Source of the DNA: Succinivibrio dextrinosolvens
GTDB taxonomy: Bacteria > Pseudomonadota > Gammaproteobacteria > Enterobacterales > Succinivibrionaceae
DNA length: 64,000 bases
Assembly: GCF_011065405.1 (NCBI RefSeq)
Contig: NZ_CP047056.1
Location: forward strand, 2,564,747 to 2,628,746
Direction of reading: 5' to 3'
The position numbers were made by a program, and so were the translations under genes. Position 1 is the first letter of the stretch; each line of letters opens with the position of its first letter. The notes under the pieces are model-generated. The model was not told where the DNA came from and did not search any database. It saw only the letters and a list, made by a program, of their open reading frames with translations. Positions 1 through 8,904 of the stretch are shown piece by piece.

Positions 1-1420
1 TATCTCAGAATGAAAGACTTACAACAACAATTGTTGATTTGCAGGAAAACATAAAAGAGCTGCGCAGACAGTTGAATATGGATTCCCATAACAGTTCAAA
101 ACCACCATCAAGTGACGGTTATAAGAAGCCAAATAAGGCAAGAAGTCTGAGAAAGCCAACAGGCAGAAAGCCAGGTGGGCAGAAATGACACAGTGGAGCG
201 AACATGGAGGTACCTCATAAGCCTGATGAGGTAAAGAAACATCAGCCCAATAAATGTATGACCTGTCCACATTTTGCCTCATGCGTTGCAAACGGAAATG
301 TATTTGAGTGCGGGGAAAAGAGATTTATTGTTGAAGCAGTTGTAACCACAAAGGTAATCGAGCATCAGAGTCTAAAGGCAGTAGCCTGTCCATGTGGCGA
401 AAGCAAACTTAAAGGAGAATTCCCTGAAGAGGTTAAAGCCTATGTTCAGTATGGAGATAGCTTTACTGCAATGGCTGGACTTCTAAGCACCTTTGGTGCA
501 GTAAGTACAGATAGAATTCAGACTATCATTGATGGAATGTTTAGTGTAACTCTGTCAGAGGGCACCATCTGTTCAATGGTAGAAAAATGCGGACAAAAGG
601 TAACACCGATAGTAGAGAAAATCAAAGAACTGCTGATTGGCTCTTCTGTTGTTAACTTCGATGAAACCGGTGTCAGAGTCGAAGGCTCTACACAATGGGT
701 ACATAACTCATCCAATGCCAAATATACCTACCTTACCGTCAATAAGAAACGCGGCCAGGAAGGTATAGAGGATAACGGAGTAATTCAGAATTTCGGTGGA
801 ACTGCAGTCCATGACTGCTGGGGCGCCTACTGGAAATTCAAAGATATTCTCCATGCTGTCTGCTGCGCTCATCTGTTAAGAGAACTTATAGCCAACATTG
901 AGAATAATCCAACTCATGTATGGGCCGAAAGACTCAAGACTCTGCTTATAACCATGAAAACCGCAAAAGAACAGGCTATAGAAGAAGGTAAAACAGAGTT
1001 AAGAGAGAATCTAATAAAAGCTCTTGAGCATGAGTATGACGAAATTATGGCTTATGCCAATATGGAATGTCCACCTCCGGATAAGATAGAGCCTAAAAAA
1101 CGAGGTAAAAAGAAGAAAGGCAAAGAAAGAGCCTTAATAGACAGGCTGATTAAGCTTAAGAATTCGGTGTGCCTGTTTATACATAACTTCCTGGTTCCGT
1201 TTGATAACAATCAGGCGGAGAGAGACTTACGCAATGTAAAGACTAAAGCAAAGGTTTCAGGATGTTTTCGTACAAAGGCTGGAGCTCAGACCTACCTGAA
1301 GATTACATCCTATCTCAGCACCGTCAAGAAGCATGGCATAAATGCATTCGAAGCATTGGCTCTCGCTTTCAAAGGCGAAACTGAGAAAGTTTTAATTTAA
1401 TAGTGGTTCTGTGCAGTTAC
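1..1420 (+). mobile_element. IS66-family element, 3' portion (5' end outside window)
   Basis: The body is an IS66 TnpC-type transposase reading frame. It is followed 20 bases after its stop by GGTTCTGTGCAGTTAC (1405-1420), whose complement begins GTAAC, as expected for an IS66-family terminal repeat. The right end is therefore placed at about 1420. The left end and the accessory tnpA/tnpB genes lie outside the window, so a target duplication cannot be checked. Confidence 0.75.
3..1400 (+). pseudogene. IS66 transposase (TnpC), in-frame TGA near the N-terminal third
   Basis: This is a DDE transposase of the IS66 family. Reading from base 3, the frame gives the coiled-coil and linker region, then the typical NSSKPPSSDG motif, then GRKPGGQK. 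It meets a TGA at 186-188 where the family has glycine (GGQKGH). The frame stays open from ATG 204 to 1400 (398 residues). That part carries the cysteine cluster (CMTCPHFASC), the DDE residues in NFDETGVRVEG and HDCWGAYW, and the glutamate in DNNQAERDLR. A single GGA-to-TGA change explains the break, so the copy is probably inactive. Translation could restart at 204, but that would lack the N-terminal DNA-binding region. Confidence 0.85.
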
Positions 1421-1466
1421 AATAATTTTTTCTTAAAGATTTGTGACAGATGATCCATAAAAAAGT

Positions 1467-1495
1467 GTTTATTAAAAAATACATATCACTATAAT
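1467..1495 (+). promoter_or_regulatory. Candidate promoter of the TPR chaperone gene
   Basis: A consensus -10 box TATAAT lies at 1490-1495, about 70 bases upstream of the chaperone start. The -35 region (about 1467-1472) is only a weak match. It lies outside the IS66 right end and is the only good -10 between the IS and the gene. Confidence 0.4.
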
Positions 1496-1566
1496 ATTTC
1501 TTCACATTGTAGTTAAATTTTTCCGTGAAGATTTTGAATTAGTCGTAGCGGTATGAAGGAGTTTTC

Positions 1567-2151
1567 ATGACTGACGCTGTTATCTCTGAGTCTGAGATTA
1601 AAGATTTAATGACAGAAATGGCAAAGGTTTCTACAGATAACCTGAAGAGAATCTTTTCAAGTGCCCCTGCCAGCAAAAGCTGGGAGGAAATCGAGGAGAG
1701 ACTGTCTAAAGGAGAACTTCTCAAAGATATCTGCGAGCTTACCGATGAGTACATGGAAGCTTCCTATAAGGATGCCAGAGAGAAACTGGATAATTCCGAT
1801 TTTGATGGTGCCAGAGAGATTTTCTACAATCTCTGTCTTTTTGATCAGAGCAAGCCTAAATACTGGGGTGGTCTTGGCAAATGCTGTGAAAAGCTTAAGC
1901 AGTATAAGGAAGCCATAGAAAGCTACAAGATGCTGACACTGGTAACCAATGCCGCAGAACCTCTTCCTTATTTATGTCTTGGCTTCTGTCATCTTAAAAA
2001 TAACGATAAAAAGAGTGCACTTGAAGTTTTAGAAGAAGGAAAAGAGCTGTGTGATCCATACGATCAGGAGCAGAGCCCTTTGCTTGAGCAGTTTGAGAAC
2101 TTAATTGCAGTTTGTAACAAATCTCTACTTTCGCAGTTAAATATTAACTGA
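1567..2151 (+). CDS. LcrH/SycD-like TPR chaperone (type III secretion class II type), C-terminus altered by IS insertion
   Basis: Class II T3SS chaperones (SycD/LcrH/IpgC/SicA) are cytoplasmic TPR proteins that hold pore-forming translocators before secretion. This 194-residue product has the family layout: a variable N-terminus with KDICELTDEYMEA, then TPR-like helices from about residue 58 to 165 (YKDAREKLDNSDFDGAREIF, then WGGLGKCCEKLKQYKEAIESY). That spacing matches SycD-type repeats. The start ATG follows GAAGGAG. The last residues are encoded by an inserted IS: the element begins at 2123 inside this gene. Removing it and one copy of the 8-bp target duplication gives ...AVCNK-stop, so the original protein ended about 8 residues earlier. 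The gene just beyond the IS (start 4014) would have been its immediate operon partner. Assignment rests on repeat pattern and context; a generic TPR protein remains possible. Confidence 0.7.
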   Translation: MTDAVISESEIKDLMTEMAKVSTDNLKRIFSSAPASKSWEEIEERLSKGELLKDICELTDEYMEASYKDAREKLDNSDFDGAREIFYNLCLFDQSKPKYWGGLGKCCEKLKQYKEAIESYKMLTLVTNAAEPLPYLCLGFCHLKNNDKKSALEVLEEGKELCDPYDQEQSPLLEQFENLIAVCNKSLLSQLNIN

Positions 2152-3969
2152 AAAATTGTTAAAACTCCCGATACACTTGGGATGTAGCTCTTTAATAAAT
2201 TATACAAATATCTGACAGATTATTTTTGGGAGAAGTGTCTGATTTTTAAGGATTTTTTCTGAATTGATGGTGATTTTCTGTTATAATTCAAGGTGTTAAA
2301 TCAAATAGAAATCACAACAAGGAAATCACCGATGTCTATTCTACAAAATTTCTCTGCTAAATCACAGCCTGTTATTAACCCTCTTAATAAGTTTTTTAAA
2401 AAACTTCAGTTGAAAAGATGTATTACAAGAGCTGGATTTAAGAAAAAACGTGGACCTTCTGCCAATGACATGATTGTTGGAGCTATCTCCTCTGGTTTTA
2501 TTGCGGAGAACCTTCATGCTGCAGCAACCTCTTCTGCAAGTAAGATTCTTCCTGTATGTGAGTCATCTATGTATAGATTCATGGAAGGAACTAATGGCAA
2601 TTGGGAACAGCTGTCACTTAATATTGCCCATGAAGCCTACAAGAAAATAGATTCTCTCAATTCGAGCAGAGAAAAGAGTAGATACTGTTTCGTCTTTGAT
2701 GATTCCATTCTTGAATATCCTAAGGCAAAGAAGATGGAGCTCTGTACATGGACTTTCGATCATAATGAAGGTTGTTCTGTACGAGGTTATTCTTGTCTAC
2801 AGATGGGATGGACTGACGGAGAATCCTATCTGCCACTAGGTTCAAAACTTCTTGCTTCCGATGAAGAGAGTGAGTCTTTTCAGAAAAAACATACTCAAAA
2901 AGCCTGCCCTGATGCTATTTGTAAAACAGGTCTGGACAAAAGAACACACGCCTCACAAATTAGAACCGAGGCAGAAGAACGAACTAAGCCCGAACTTGTT
3001 GTCAGCTGGATAAAACGTGCTATAAAAAACGGATTTAAGGCAAGCTATGTCCTATTTGATTCCTGGTTCAATTACGAGTCTCTGCTAAAAAATATTACCC
3101 CTTTAGGTTTACATGTTATTGGAATGCTGAAGCAGGACCATCGTAAATATTACCTGCTAAATAATCGCGGCAAGGCCTCTGAATACAGGACATTACAAAG
3201 TATTGCAGAGAAAATGAAGGTTAACTCATCAAAGAGAAAAACTACGAAAATTAACAATGCGATTCTGTTCTCTGTAAAAGTTGTTGCTGCGACAGCAAAC
3301 GAGAAAGTCTCTGAAGGTATCAAGCTGAAACTTGTCTTTGTCAGCAACCGTAACAATCCAGATGATTTCGTGGTTATTGCATCAACAGATCTCACTTTAT
3401 CCGATGAGCAGATTGTTAAATACTACTCAAGAAGATGGAAAATTGAGGTCAATTTTGAAAATCAGAAACAGTATCTGGGATTAGGCTCTGAATCAATTTC
3501 AGTTAAGTTTGATAACCTTGCGGCTTTTGCCAATCTCTCTTGTATAAGAGCTTCTTTCCTGGAGTTCAAAAGGAGAATCGAATCTGATGTTAGAGCTATT
3601 GGCGCTCTTGGAAAATGTGTACAGGAGCAAATTAGGGAAATGCCTATAGCACAGAGTTTACTAATTCTCATTGCTTCGATAAGAGCTCTTCCAGAAGTTC
3701 TTGCTAGAAAGAAGATCATAACGGATGAACAGATAAAAGCTGTTAGAAAAGAAATCTCATCACTAATCAGGAACTGGTTCAGCGGACTAACCTGTTACGT
3801 TGTTGAATTTATAAACCGCTGGAAAACGGAGTTTAAAGATTTAATTCCAGTCAAAACCATATAAATTCAGGCAAGACAGATATTTGTATAATTTATTAAA
3901 GAGCAAACTTCCCGAGTTTATCGGAGTTATATAACATTCTGCAGTACAAAATTAACTGCGAAAGTAGAG
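2123..3969 (+). mobile_element. Complete IS4-superfamily insertion sequence with 8-bp target duplication
   Basis: The ends are the perfect 18-bp inverted repeats CTCTACTTTCGCAGTTAA (2123-2140, and its complement at 3952-3969). They are flanked by direct repeats TAACAAAT at 2115-2122 and 3970-3977. A second perfect 28-bp inverted repeat lies inside at 2187-2214 and 3877-3904 and begins GCTCTTTAATAAATTATACA. The stretches between the two repeat blocks are also imperfectly inverted, so each end carries about 90 bp of repeat. The element is 1847 bp, encodes one intact transposase, and has split a chaperone/partner gene pair. Confidence 0.9.
2332..3864 (+). CDS. IS4-superfamily DDE transposase, intact
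   Basis: This catalyses cut-and-paste transposition of the surrounding element. The first aspartate is in FVFDDS and the second in LFDSWF. The C-terminal IS4 signature Y-(2)-R-(3)-E-(6)-K is exact in YSRRWKIEVNFENQK. The product is 510 residues from ATG 2332, which has AAGGAAA eight bases upstream. A GTG at 2293 would add 13 residues but has no comparable ribosome site. No frameshift or internal stop is present, so this copy is probably active. It is a distant relative of the disrupted transposase at 10191-11803. Confidence 0.88.
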   Translation: MSILQNFSAKSQPVINPLNKFFKKLQLKRCITRAGFKKKRGPSANDMIVGAISSGFIAENLHAAATSSASKILPVCESSMYRFMEGTNGNWEQLSLNIAHEAYKKIDSLNSSREKSRYCFVFDDSILEYPKAKKMELCTWTFDHNEGCSVRGYSCLQMGWTDGESYLPLGSKLLASDEESESFQKKHTQKACPDAICKTGLDKRTHASQIRTEAEERTKPELVVSWIKRAIKNGFKASYVLFDSWFNYESLLKNITPLGLHVIGMLKQDHRKYYLLNNRGKASEYRTLQSIAEKMKVNSSKRKTTKINNAILFSVKVVAATANEKVSEGIKLKLVFVSNRNNPDDFVVIASTDLTLSDEQIVKYYSRRWKIEVNFENQKQYLGLGSESISVKFDNLAAFANLSCIRASFLEFKRRIESDVRAIGALGKCVQEQIREMPIAQSLLILIASIRALPEVLARKKIITDEQIKAVRKEISSLIRNWFSGLTCYVVEFINRWKTEFKDLIPVKTI

Positions 3970-4013
3970 TAACAAATAAGATTTAACAATTAAAATTTTT
4001 AAATGAGGTAGGT

Positions 4014-5108
4014 ATGTCAGATAGTATTGGATCCATTTCAAACAGACCAAGTAATGTTAGTGACGTCAGTGGTGCTGATAATCAGAACCGCATCGAAGAA
4101 GATATCATTGATAAGCAAACAAGTAAGATTCAGGATGAATTAGCTTCTCAGGATAATATTGAGAAATTAAGTACTGATAAAAAGCCAAGTAAGGTTGGTC
4201 GAATAATATCCAGAATAGCTGGAGGAATACTGCTTGCTGCAGGTCTTGCCGCAGCAGCTACAGCTACAGTAGTATCCTTAGGTGTAGCTCCAGCCGTAAT
4301 CGCAGCAGCTGCAACTGCAATCGGAGGAGTTTTAGGAACATCTATCGCGGCAGGTGTAACCGGAGCTGCCGGTATCGGCTGTCTTGTTGGCAGTTTTGTC
4401 GGCTGTCGCAGTGCCGAGGCATTTGTTGAAGGACAGCACTCAAAGCACAATACTAATGACAACCTGGCTATGATAACAAATGGAAAGGTTACTGCTAAAG
4501 CACCAAATACGGTTCAGGTTGAAACTTTTTCTGGTTTACGTCGAGCCTTTAATGTTGATGATAAAGCTGCTGAATATGGCGAATTTGAAATTGTCCAAAA
4601 AAATTTTTCCATAGGCAAACTAATTACAAAAGTCGGTTGTGCCGCCTTTAGTCTGACTAAATTAAACGACATTACATATGCAATGGATGTAAAAGATCCA
4701 AATCATCCAAAGCTGTTAGATCCTGACCATGAAGATGCGCTTAAACCCGAGTACATTACAGGTTATGTAAAAAATGTAATTAACCTGTGTAAAGGCACAT
4801 CCACTGAATTTTCAAGAGAGAATGTTGCTCTTATAAGATATGCATTAAGTTACTGTTTTGAGCATCCAGATATAATGGGAAGTCATGCTAACAGAATACC
4901 TGCATTCCACAATGAATCTTTTATTAACGAGCTTTCTGGTTTTGTTCAGAATGAGATGAATGCCATTAAAAATAGCGATAAAGAGGAAGATATTGAAAAT
5001 TACAATCTAATGTCTATTTTTAAGGCTGCATTAAGACTTTCTGAAGAGGATATAGCCAAACTGGCAGAACTTGATAAACAAAAGCCTGCTCAGAATGATG
5101 ACGAATAG
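4014..5108 (+). CDS. Candidate T3SS translocator/effector-like protein with long hydrophobic domain
   Basis: The 364-residue product has no family I can name with certainty. Residues 1-60 are polar and Ser/Asn/Asp-rich, with no Sec signal peptide. Residues about 62-131 form a long Ala/Gly-rich hydrophobic stretch that could make two or three membrane-spanning hairpins. Residues 140-364 are soluble and mixed helical. A polar N-terminus plus an internal hydrophobic block resembles translocators and membrane-inserting effectors. Without the IS at 2123-3969, the start would lie about 36 bp after the LcrH/SycD-like chaperone stop, the classic gene arrangement. GAGG precedes the ATG. Inference: secreted partner of that chaperone. 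An ordinary inner-membrane protein is the alternative. Confidence 0.55.
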   Translation: MSDSIGSISNRPSNVSDVSGADNQNRIEEDIIDKQTSKIQDELASQDNIEKLSTDKKPSKVGRIISRIAGGILLAAGLAAAATATVVSLGVAPAVIAAAATAIGGVLGTSIAAGVTGAAGIGCLVGSFVGCRSAEAFVEGQHSKHNTNDNLAMITNGKVTAKAPNTVQVETFSGLRRAFNVDDKAAEYGEFEIVQKNFSIGKLITKVGCAAFSLTKLNDITYAMDVKDPNHPKLLDPDHEDALKPEYITGYVKNVINLCKGTSTEFSRENVALIRYALSYCFEHPDIMGSHANRIPAFHNESFINELSGFVQNEMNAIKNSDKEEDIENYNLMSIFKAALRLSEEDIAKLAELDKQKPAQNDDE

Positions 5109-5257
5109 CTTCATTCAGAATCAGAGGTTGTTATCCTGAAATAGTAGCGTGGAGCGTCTGTTTCCTTTGGGTTAACAGAATAATTTCAAAGGAAAATCTA
5201 ACTTCACGCTAATTTTCCAAGTCTTTGCTCAAATCTGTAGTTTGTTTTCTTGTAAGG

Positions 5258-5539
5258 ATGAGTACGAAGACTTTAAAAATATTAGTTCTTGCAACTGCTG
5301 TATGCAGTTTTTCTTCTTTAGCCGCAGATAATGCATCAAAAGATGAGTCATTGGGAGACAAAATGTCCGCAATTGGCTCAAATATACAGAAGAAAGGTGC
5401 AAAGGTAGGAGAGAAAATCTCTGATGGTGTTGTTTGCACCAAGGATAAGGTAGCTGATGGCTATGACTACACTAAAGGTAAGGTTGTACGTGGCTATGAC
5501 TGGACCGCTGATAAGGTAAAAAAAAGGCGCAAACTATAG
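5258..5539 (+). CDS. Small secreted repeat protein
   Basis: This 93-residue protein has a Sec signal peptide (STKTLKILVLATAVCSFSSLAA) with cleavage likely after SLAA. The mature part is lysine-rich and amphipathic and ends in two copies of a short repeat: KVADGYDYTKG and KVVRGYDWTAD. I do not recognise a named family. The ATG at 5258 is preferred because it begins the signal peptide; AAGG lies unusually close to it. A TTG at 5225 would add 11 residues. The 3' end has a run of eight A (5518-5525); losing or gaining one would change the C-terminal tail, so the reading of the last residues is uncertain. Confidence 0.55.
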   Translation: MSTKTLKILVLATAVCSFSSLAADNASKDESLGDKMSAIGSNIQKKGAKVGEKISDGVVCTKDKVADGYDYTKGKVVRGYDWTADKVKKRRKL

Positions 5540-5576
5540 GTTTTTATAGATCAAAACTAGCGGATTCTACATATAG

Positions 5577-5744
5577 CTTACATTCAATAAGTCTGTAAAA
5601 ATGGATGTTCTCTTTAATGAGGCTATTAAAGAAGGAATTCTCCTAAATCCTGGTGATATCTATGATTTCAAGGACAACAACTCCATCAGACTTTCCTATG
5701 CCTATATAACAGAAAAAGAATTTGAAAGCGGCGTTATGAAATAA
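5577..5744 (+). pseudogene. C-terminal remnant of a PLP-dependent class I/II aminotransferase-type protein
   Basis: The frame ending at the TAA 5742-5744 reads NEAIKEGILLNPGDIYDF followed by NSIRLSYAYITEKEFESGV. This is the C-terminal end of class I/II aminotransferases (as in MocR-like regulators or valine-pyruvate-type enzymes), including the conserved arginine of the IRLSYA segment. A TAG lies in frame at 5574, and nothing upstream resembles the rest of the enzyme. It is a gene tail left by rearrangement and points to deletion or exchange at this locus. Confidence 0.6.
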
Positions 5745-5970
5745 AAGAAAATCTATGAAGGAACAATAAGCCGATAGCTGTTTTAGCCATAAAATGTGCT
5801 TTAGACTCCATTTTCTCGTGTATATATCATCGATAATCTTTATTTTTTTTCAATTTTCTTTCAGTTGATTTTTTTTTTAGCTATAGATCAAAATATTAGA
5901 AAATCGTAGTTTCAAAAACTATAAAAATAATATATCTTAGCGTCCTTATTATTGGAATGTGGAGTTATGT
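5745..5970. other. AT-rich spacer upstream of the CesT-like gene
   Basis: No gene is supported here. The last 100 bases are strongly AT-rich and contain TAATAT near 5930, a possible -10 for the chaperone-effector pair. No convincing -35 box is visible. Confidence 0.4.
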
Positions 5971-6438
5971 ATGACGATATTTGAATCGCTTATAAACGAT
6001 TTTGCTAAAGCTACGGGCCTTAAGCTTGAGATTGATGAAGGAAATTCATGTGCACTTGAGACAGATGGTCTTATTGTTGTGATCCAGTATCGTCAGAAAA
6101 AAGACGATTTAGTGATTTTTGCACCTGTAACAGATCCTGACAGAGTATCTCTTCTATCAAAGGAGCTTTTAACCAGGGCTCTTGCTCTTTCATTCAACGG
6201 AGAGGAAACCGGTGGTAATTATCTCGGCCTTTCTGAAGGTTCTCTGATTCTCTCACGAGTTGTACCAATTGAAAATCTTGACCACAATAAGCTAGCAACT
6301 ATTCTGCTTTCTTTTTCAGAAAGTGCTCTGTATGTAAGAGATCGTCTTTCAGATAGTTCTCAGGATTTTACGGATGAAAACCTAAGTGACGAAAGTGTGT
6401 TCCAGTCACTTGAGGAAAATCACGCTCTTTCCGTTTAG
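5971..6438 (+). CDS. CesT/Tir-family class I type III secretion chaperone
   Basis: Class I chaperones are small acidic dimers that bind the N-terminus of one or a few effectors. This 155-residue protein has the family layout: an N-terminal helix (FESLINDFAKATGLKLEI), then beta strands CALETDGLIVVIQY and DDLVIFAPV, a helix with LLTRALALSFN, a glycine-rich GNYLGLSEGSLILSRVVP strand pair, and a final helix (KLATILLSFSESALYVRDRL). The ATG at 5971 has GGAG six bases upstream. The stop is 22 bases before the ATG of a large protein, the usual chaperone-effector coupling. No secretion apparatus genes lie in the window. Fold assignment is fairly secure; the cognate cargo is inferred from adjacency. 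Confidence 0.8.
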   Translation: MTIFESLINDFAKATGLKLEIDEGNSCALETDGLIVVIQYRQKKDDLVIFAPVTDPDRVSLLSKELLTRALALSFNGEETGGNYLGLSEGSLILSRVVPIENLDHNKLATILLSFSESALYVRDRLSDSSQDFTDENLSDESVFQSLEENHALSV

Positions 6439-6460
6439 CCTGAATATTACGGAGGTTAGT

Positions 6461-8884
6461 ATGACAGTTACAATCAATAATATTGATGCAAATAAATCAT
6501 ATTATTTATCTTCTGACGGAAGCATCAAGGAAGCTGGTTTCGGTCAGAAATTTAAATGTTTCTTCAATATTGGCAATGCGAGAAGCAAGGTAAGTAATCT
6601 GGTTTTAGTTGTAAAACATAATCTGCTGCTGTCCTCTAATCTTGTCAGAGATGAGAATCTTGATAATAAACTTCAGACTCTTGATTTAAAGTCGAATTTA
6701 AAAGGCTCCGATATTCAGGAGGTTATTAAAGATTTTAAGGCTGTAAATGGAGAGAAATTAAACAAGTCCAAGGCTAAAAGAATTACAAATAATCTTGTAA
6801 GTAAAACCATAGAATCTCTCGTTAAAGACGGCAAGGTTGATAGCAGAGCAACCATGGCACTGGAAATTTTCCTGTTAAATAGCCTGAAATCCCTGTCTAA
6901 AAAAACATTGCCAATGAAGCAGTCTGGAAAAAATCAGATCTTTGATGAAAACAAATTCAGCGCAGAGATAAAGTCAAAGCTGTTTGAAACGACAAATCTG
7001 ATTAAACATGTAGCGCTTAATAAAGTTGCAGGCGGCAAGCTGAGCAATTTCTATATTGATTACATGGGAAGCAGGCTCTATGATTCAGAAGGAAATCGTA
7101 CTGCCTTTAAAGCTAATGAACTCAAGGATCTTGAAGCTGCTAAAAAGGAATATATCTGCTCTAAACTTAAATCAGCTCAGATTGATGTTAATTCTGAAAA
7201 AACACAGAAAGCAGTTGAGCTTTTGATTAACAAGACCAAAGATAACCACGCACTTACAGATCTCGCTATATATAACAGTTTTGCCTGTTTGATAAATGGA
7301 CAGAATCAGCTGAGATCTCTTGAGCAGATTGAAGAGAATATCGAAGGAATAAAATCTAATTTCAGGGAATTTGATGCTGTCGGAGATGAACTTCATGGCA
7401 TGAGAAAGACCGGACTTCGCCTGATGAATTTCCTTGAAGGCAAGAATTACTTCCCTGAAGGCTATATTACCAATCTGATAAACATGGCTAAGCATGTTGA
7501 TCTGACACCATTCAAGAATCTGAATGCAAAATCCAGTATTGCAGATTTACATAAGGCTATGTTCAATCTGAATAATGCCATGTCTGAGGCAATGCTGAAA
7601 GCAGGTAGTGATGAAGACTTTAAGAATATTCAGAATGACAGAAATCATTTTATGGCTACCAAGGACCTTTTCCAGACAGCCGTCTTACTCAGACTATCTC
7701 CAAATGAAAGAGAGAATGTAAAAAAAGGTCTTGAAAACGTAAACTTTGCAAAGTTACAGGCTATATACAGTGCTTATCACAACGATAAAACTCTGTTTTC
7801 TTCTCTAAACAGAAATGAATCCAAACTTGCCGCAACTCTGATAGATGATCTTTCCGATTCATCATCTATTTTTACAAGAAACCTTGCAACTCTGTATGGA
7901 AAAGAGTCACTGAATATTCTGGAATATGAAGAGCAGATTGAATATGATGAAGATTCTTTTGGAGTTATTGAATCTGATTTAACCAATAAGGCAAAAGAGT
8001 ACGCCTCTCAACGTATAAATGAATTTGTGAACAGTCATTTTTCTGGTAATCTGGCTGAACCTGTTAAGACTCTGGTTAAAAACAAGTTAATGTCAGATAC
8101 ATACAGTAATCTTGGAAACGATGAATATGCAGGAGATATCGCATTTAATAAAGCGGTTAACAAAGAAGTTTCAGTTATGATGAACTGGAAAATCATGTCT
8201 GGAGCCAAGCAATTAAATAACGGTGATTTTGCAGATGCAGTCTGTTACAAAGATATTAACCGCCTGATAAATGTCAGCCTTCCTGATAATAAGAAGTTAA
8301 CCAACAACTTTGAGACAGCCTGCGATGAAATTGCAAGATTTGTGCTTTCCGATGATTCTGTTGAATATAAGAAACTTGATAAGGAATCCTTTAATAAAAC
8401 AAATCTTGTTTTATCCATGCTGTCACAGGAAACCTCTAAAGCCTTATCTGGAGGCATTTCTGTTGCCCTTGATCTAGATGGAAAAGAAGATACTTTAGTT
8501 CTATTCGGAGATAGAGATAAGAGCATCAACAGTTTTGAATTTTCACTGGAAAAGTCTGAGGGAAAAATTATTCTTAAACTTGACAGTAATATCTCCGCTC
8601 CAAATATTTACGTTAAAGGCGAGCAGCTTCAATGCGATCATAATAAAACACATTTTCACGAGACTCTGACCTATAGTATTTCCGAACAGGAACTCTCCCG
8701 TCTTGCCAAGGTTGACCTCTCAGAATTTGATGATACTGAGATGAAACATGCATTTGACGGTAGAGAAAATTACAGGGGAGAGAATCAGAAAAATAAAATG
8801 TCAAAGATAGATAATCTGATTAGACCTGAGTTCAAAGTTGCATCATCAACCAAAGTGTCAATCAGTGGTGTCATTGAAAAATAA
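6461..8884 (+). CDS. Candidate T3SS effector, 807 residues, cognate of the CesT-like chaperone
   Basis: The start is ATG 6461 with GGAGG five bases upstream. An ATG-like start at 6386 would overlap the chaperone in another frame and has no ribosome site. The N-terminus (MTVTINNIDANKSYYLSSDG, then GFGQKFKCFFNIGNA) carries no Sec signal. The rest is predominantly helical, Lys/Asn/Leu-rich, with no membrane segment and no catalytic motif I recognise. A beta-rich C-terminus (ALDLDGKEDTLVLFGDRD onward) may be a separate domain. The basis for calling it an effector is its place directly after a class I chaperone, a non-Sec N-terminus and lack of housekeeping homology. The activity is unknown. Confidence 0.6.
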   Translation: MTVTINNIDANKSYYLSSDGSIKEAGFGQKFKCFFNIGNARSKVSNLVLVVKHNLLLSSNLVRDENLDNKLQTLDLKSNLKGSDIQEVIKDFKAVNGEKLNKSKAKRITNNLVSKTIESLVKDGKVDSRATMALEIFLLNSLKSLSKKTLPMKQSGKNQIFDENKFSAEIKSKLFETTNLIKHVALNKVAGGKLSNFYIDYMGSRLYDSEGNRTAFKANELKDLEAAKKEYICSKLKSAQIDVNSEKTQKAVELLINKTKDNHALTDLAIYNSFACLINGQNQLRSLEQIEENIEGIKSNFREFDAVGDELHGMRKTGLRLMNFLEGKNYFPEGYITNLINMAKHVDLTPFKNLNAKSSIADLHKAMFNLNNAMSEAMLKAGSDEDFKNIQNDRNHFMATKDLFQTAVLLRLSPNERENVKKGLENVNFAKLQAIYSAYHNDKTLFSSLNRNESKLAATLIDDLSDSSSIFTRNLATLYGKESLNILEYEEQIEYDEDSFGVIESDLTNKAKEYASQRINEFVNSHFSGNLAEPVKTLVKNKLMSDTYSNLGNDEYAGDIAFNKAVNKEVSVMMNWKIMSGAKQLNNGDFADAVCYKDINRLINVSLPDNKKLTNNFETACDEIARFVLSDDSVEYKKLDKESFNKTNLVLSMLSQETSKALSGGISVALDLDGKEDTLVLFGDRDKSINSFEFSLEKSEGKIILKLDSNISAPNIYVKGEQLQCDHNKTHFHETLTYSISEQELSRLAKVDLSEFDDTEMKHAFDGRENYRGENQKNKMSKIDNLIRPEFKVASSTKVSISGVIEK

Positions 8885-8904
8885 AACACTACCTGCATTA
8901 AGAT

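Noticed and set aside
186-188. TGA in the IS66 frame read as possible stop-codon recoding to glycine
   Set aside because: All core genes in the window use TGG for tryptophan and none shows internal TGA at conserved glycines. A simple point mutation explains it.
4148-4462. Leftward 104-residue open frame
   Set aside because: It lies opposite the Ala/Gly-rich hydrophobic segment of the gene at 4014; the low-complexity codons produce an open complementary frame. No ribosome site.
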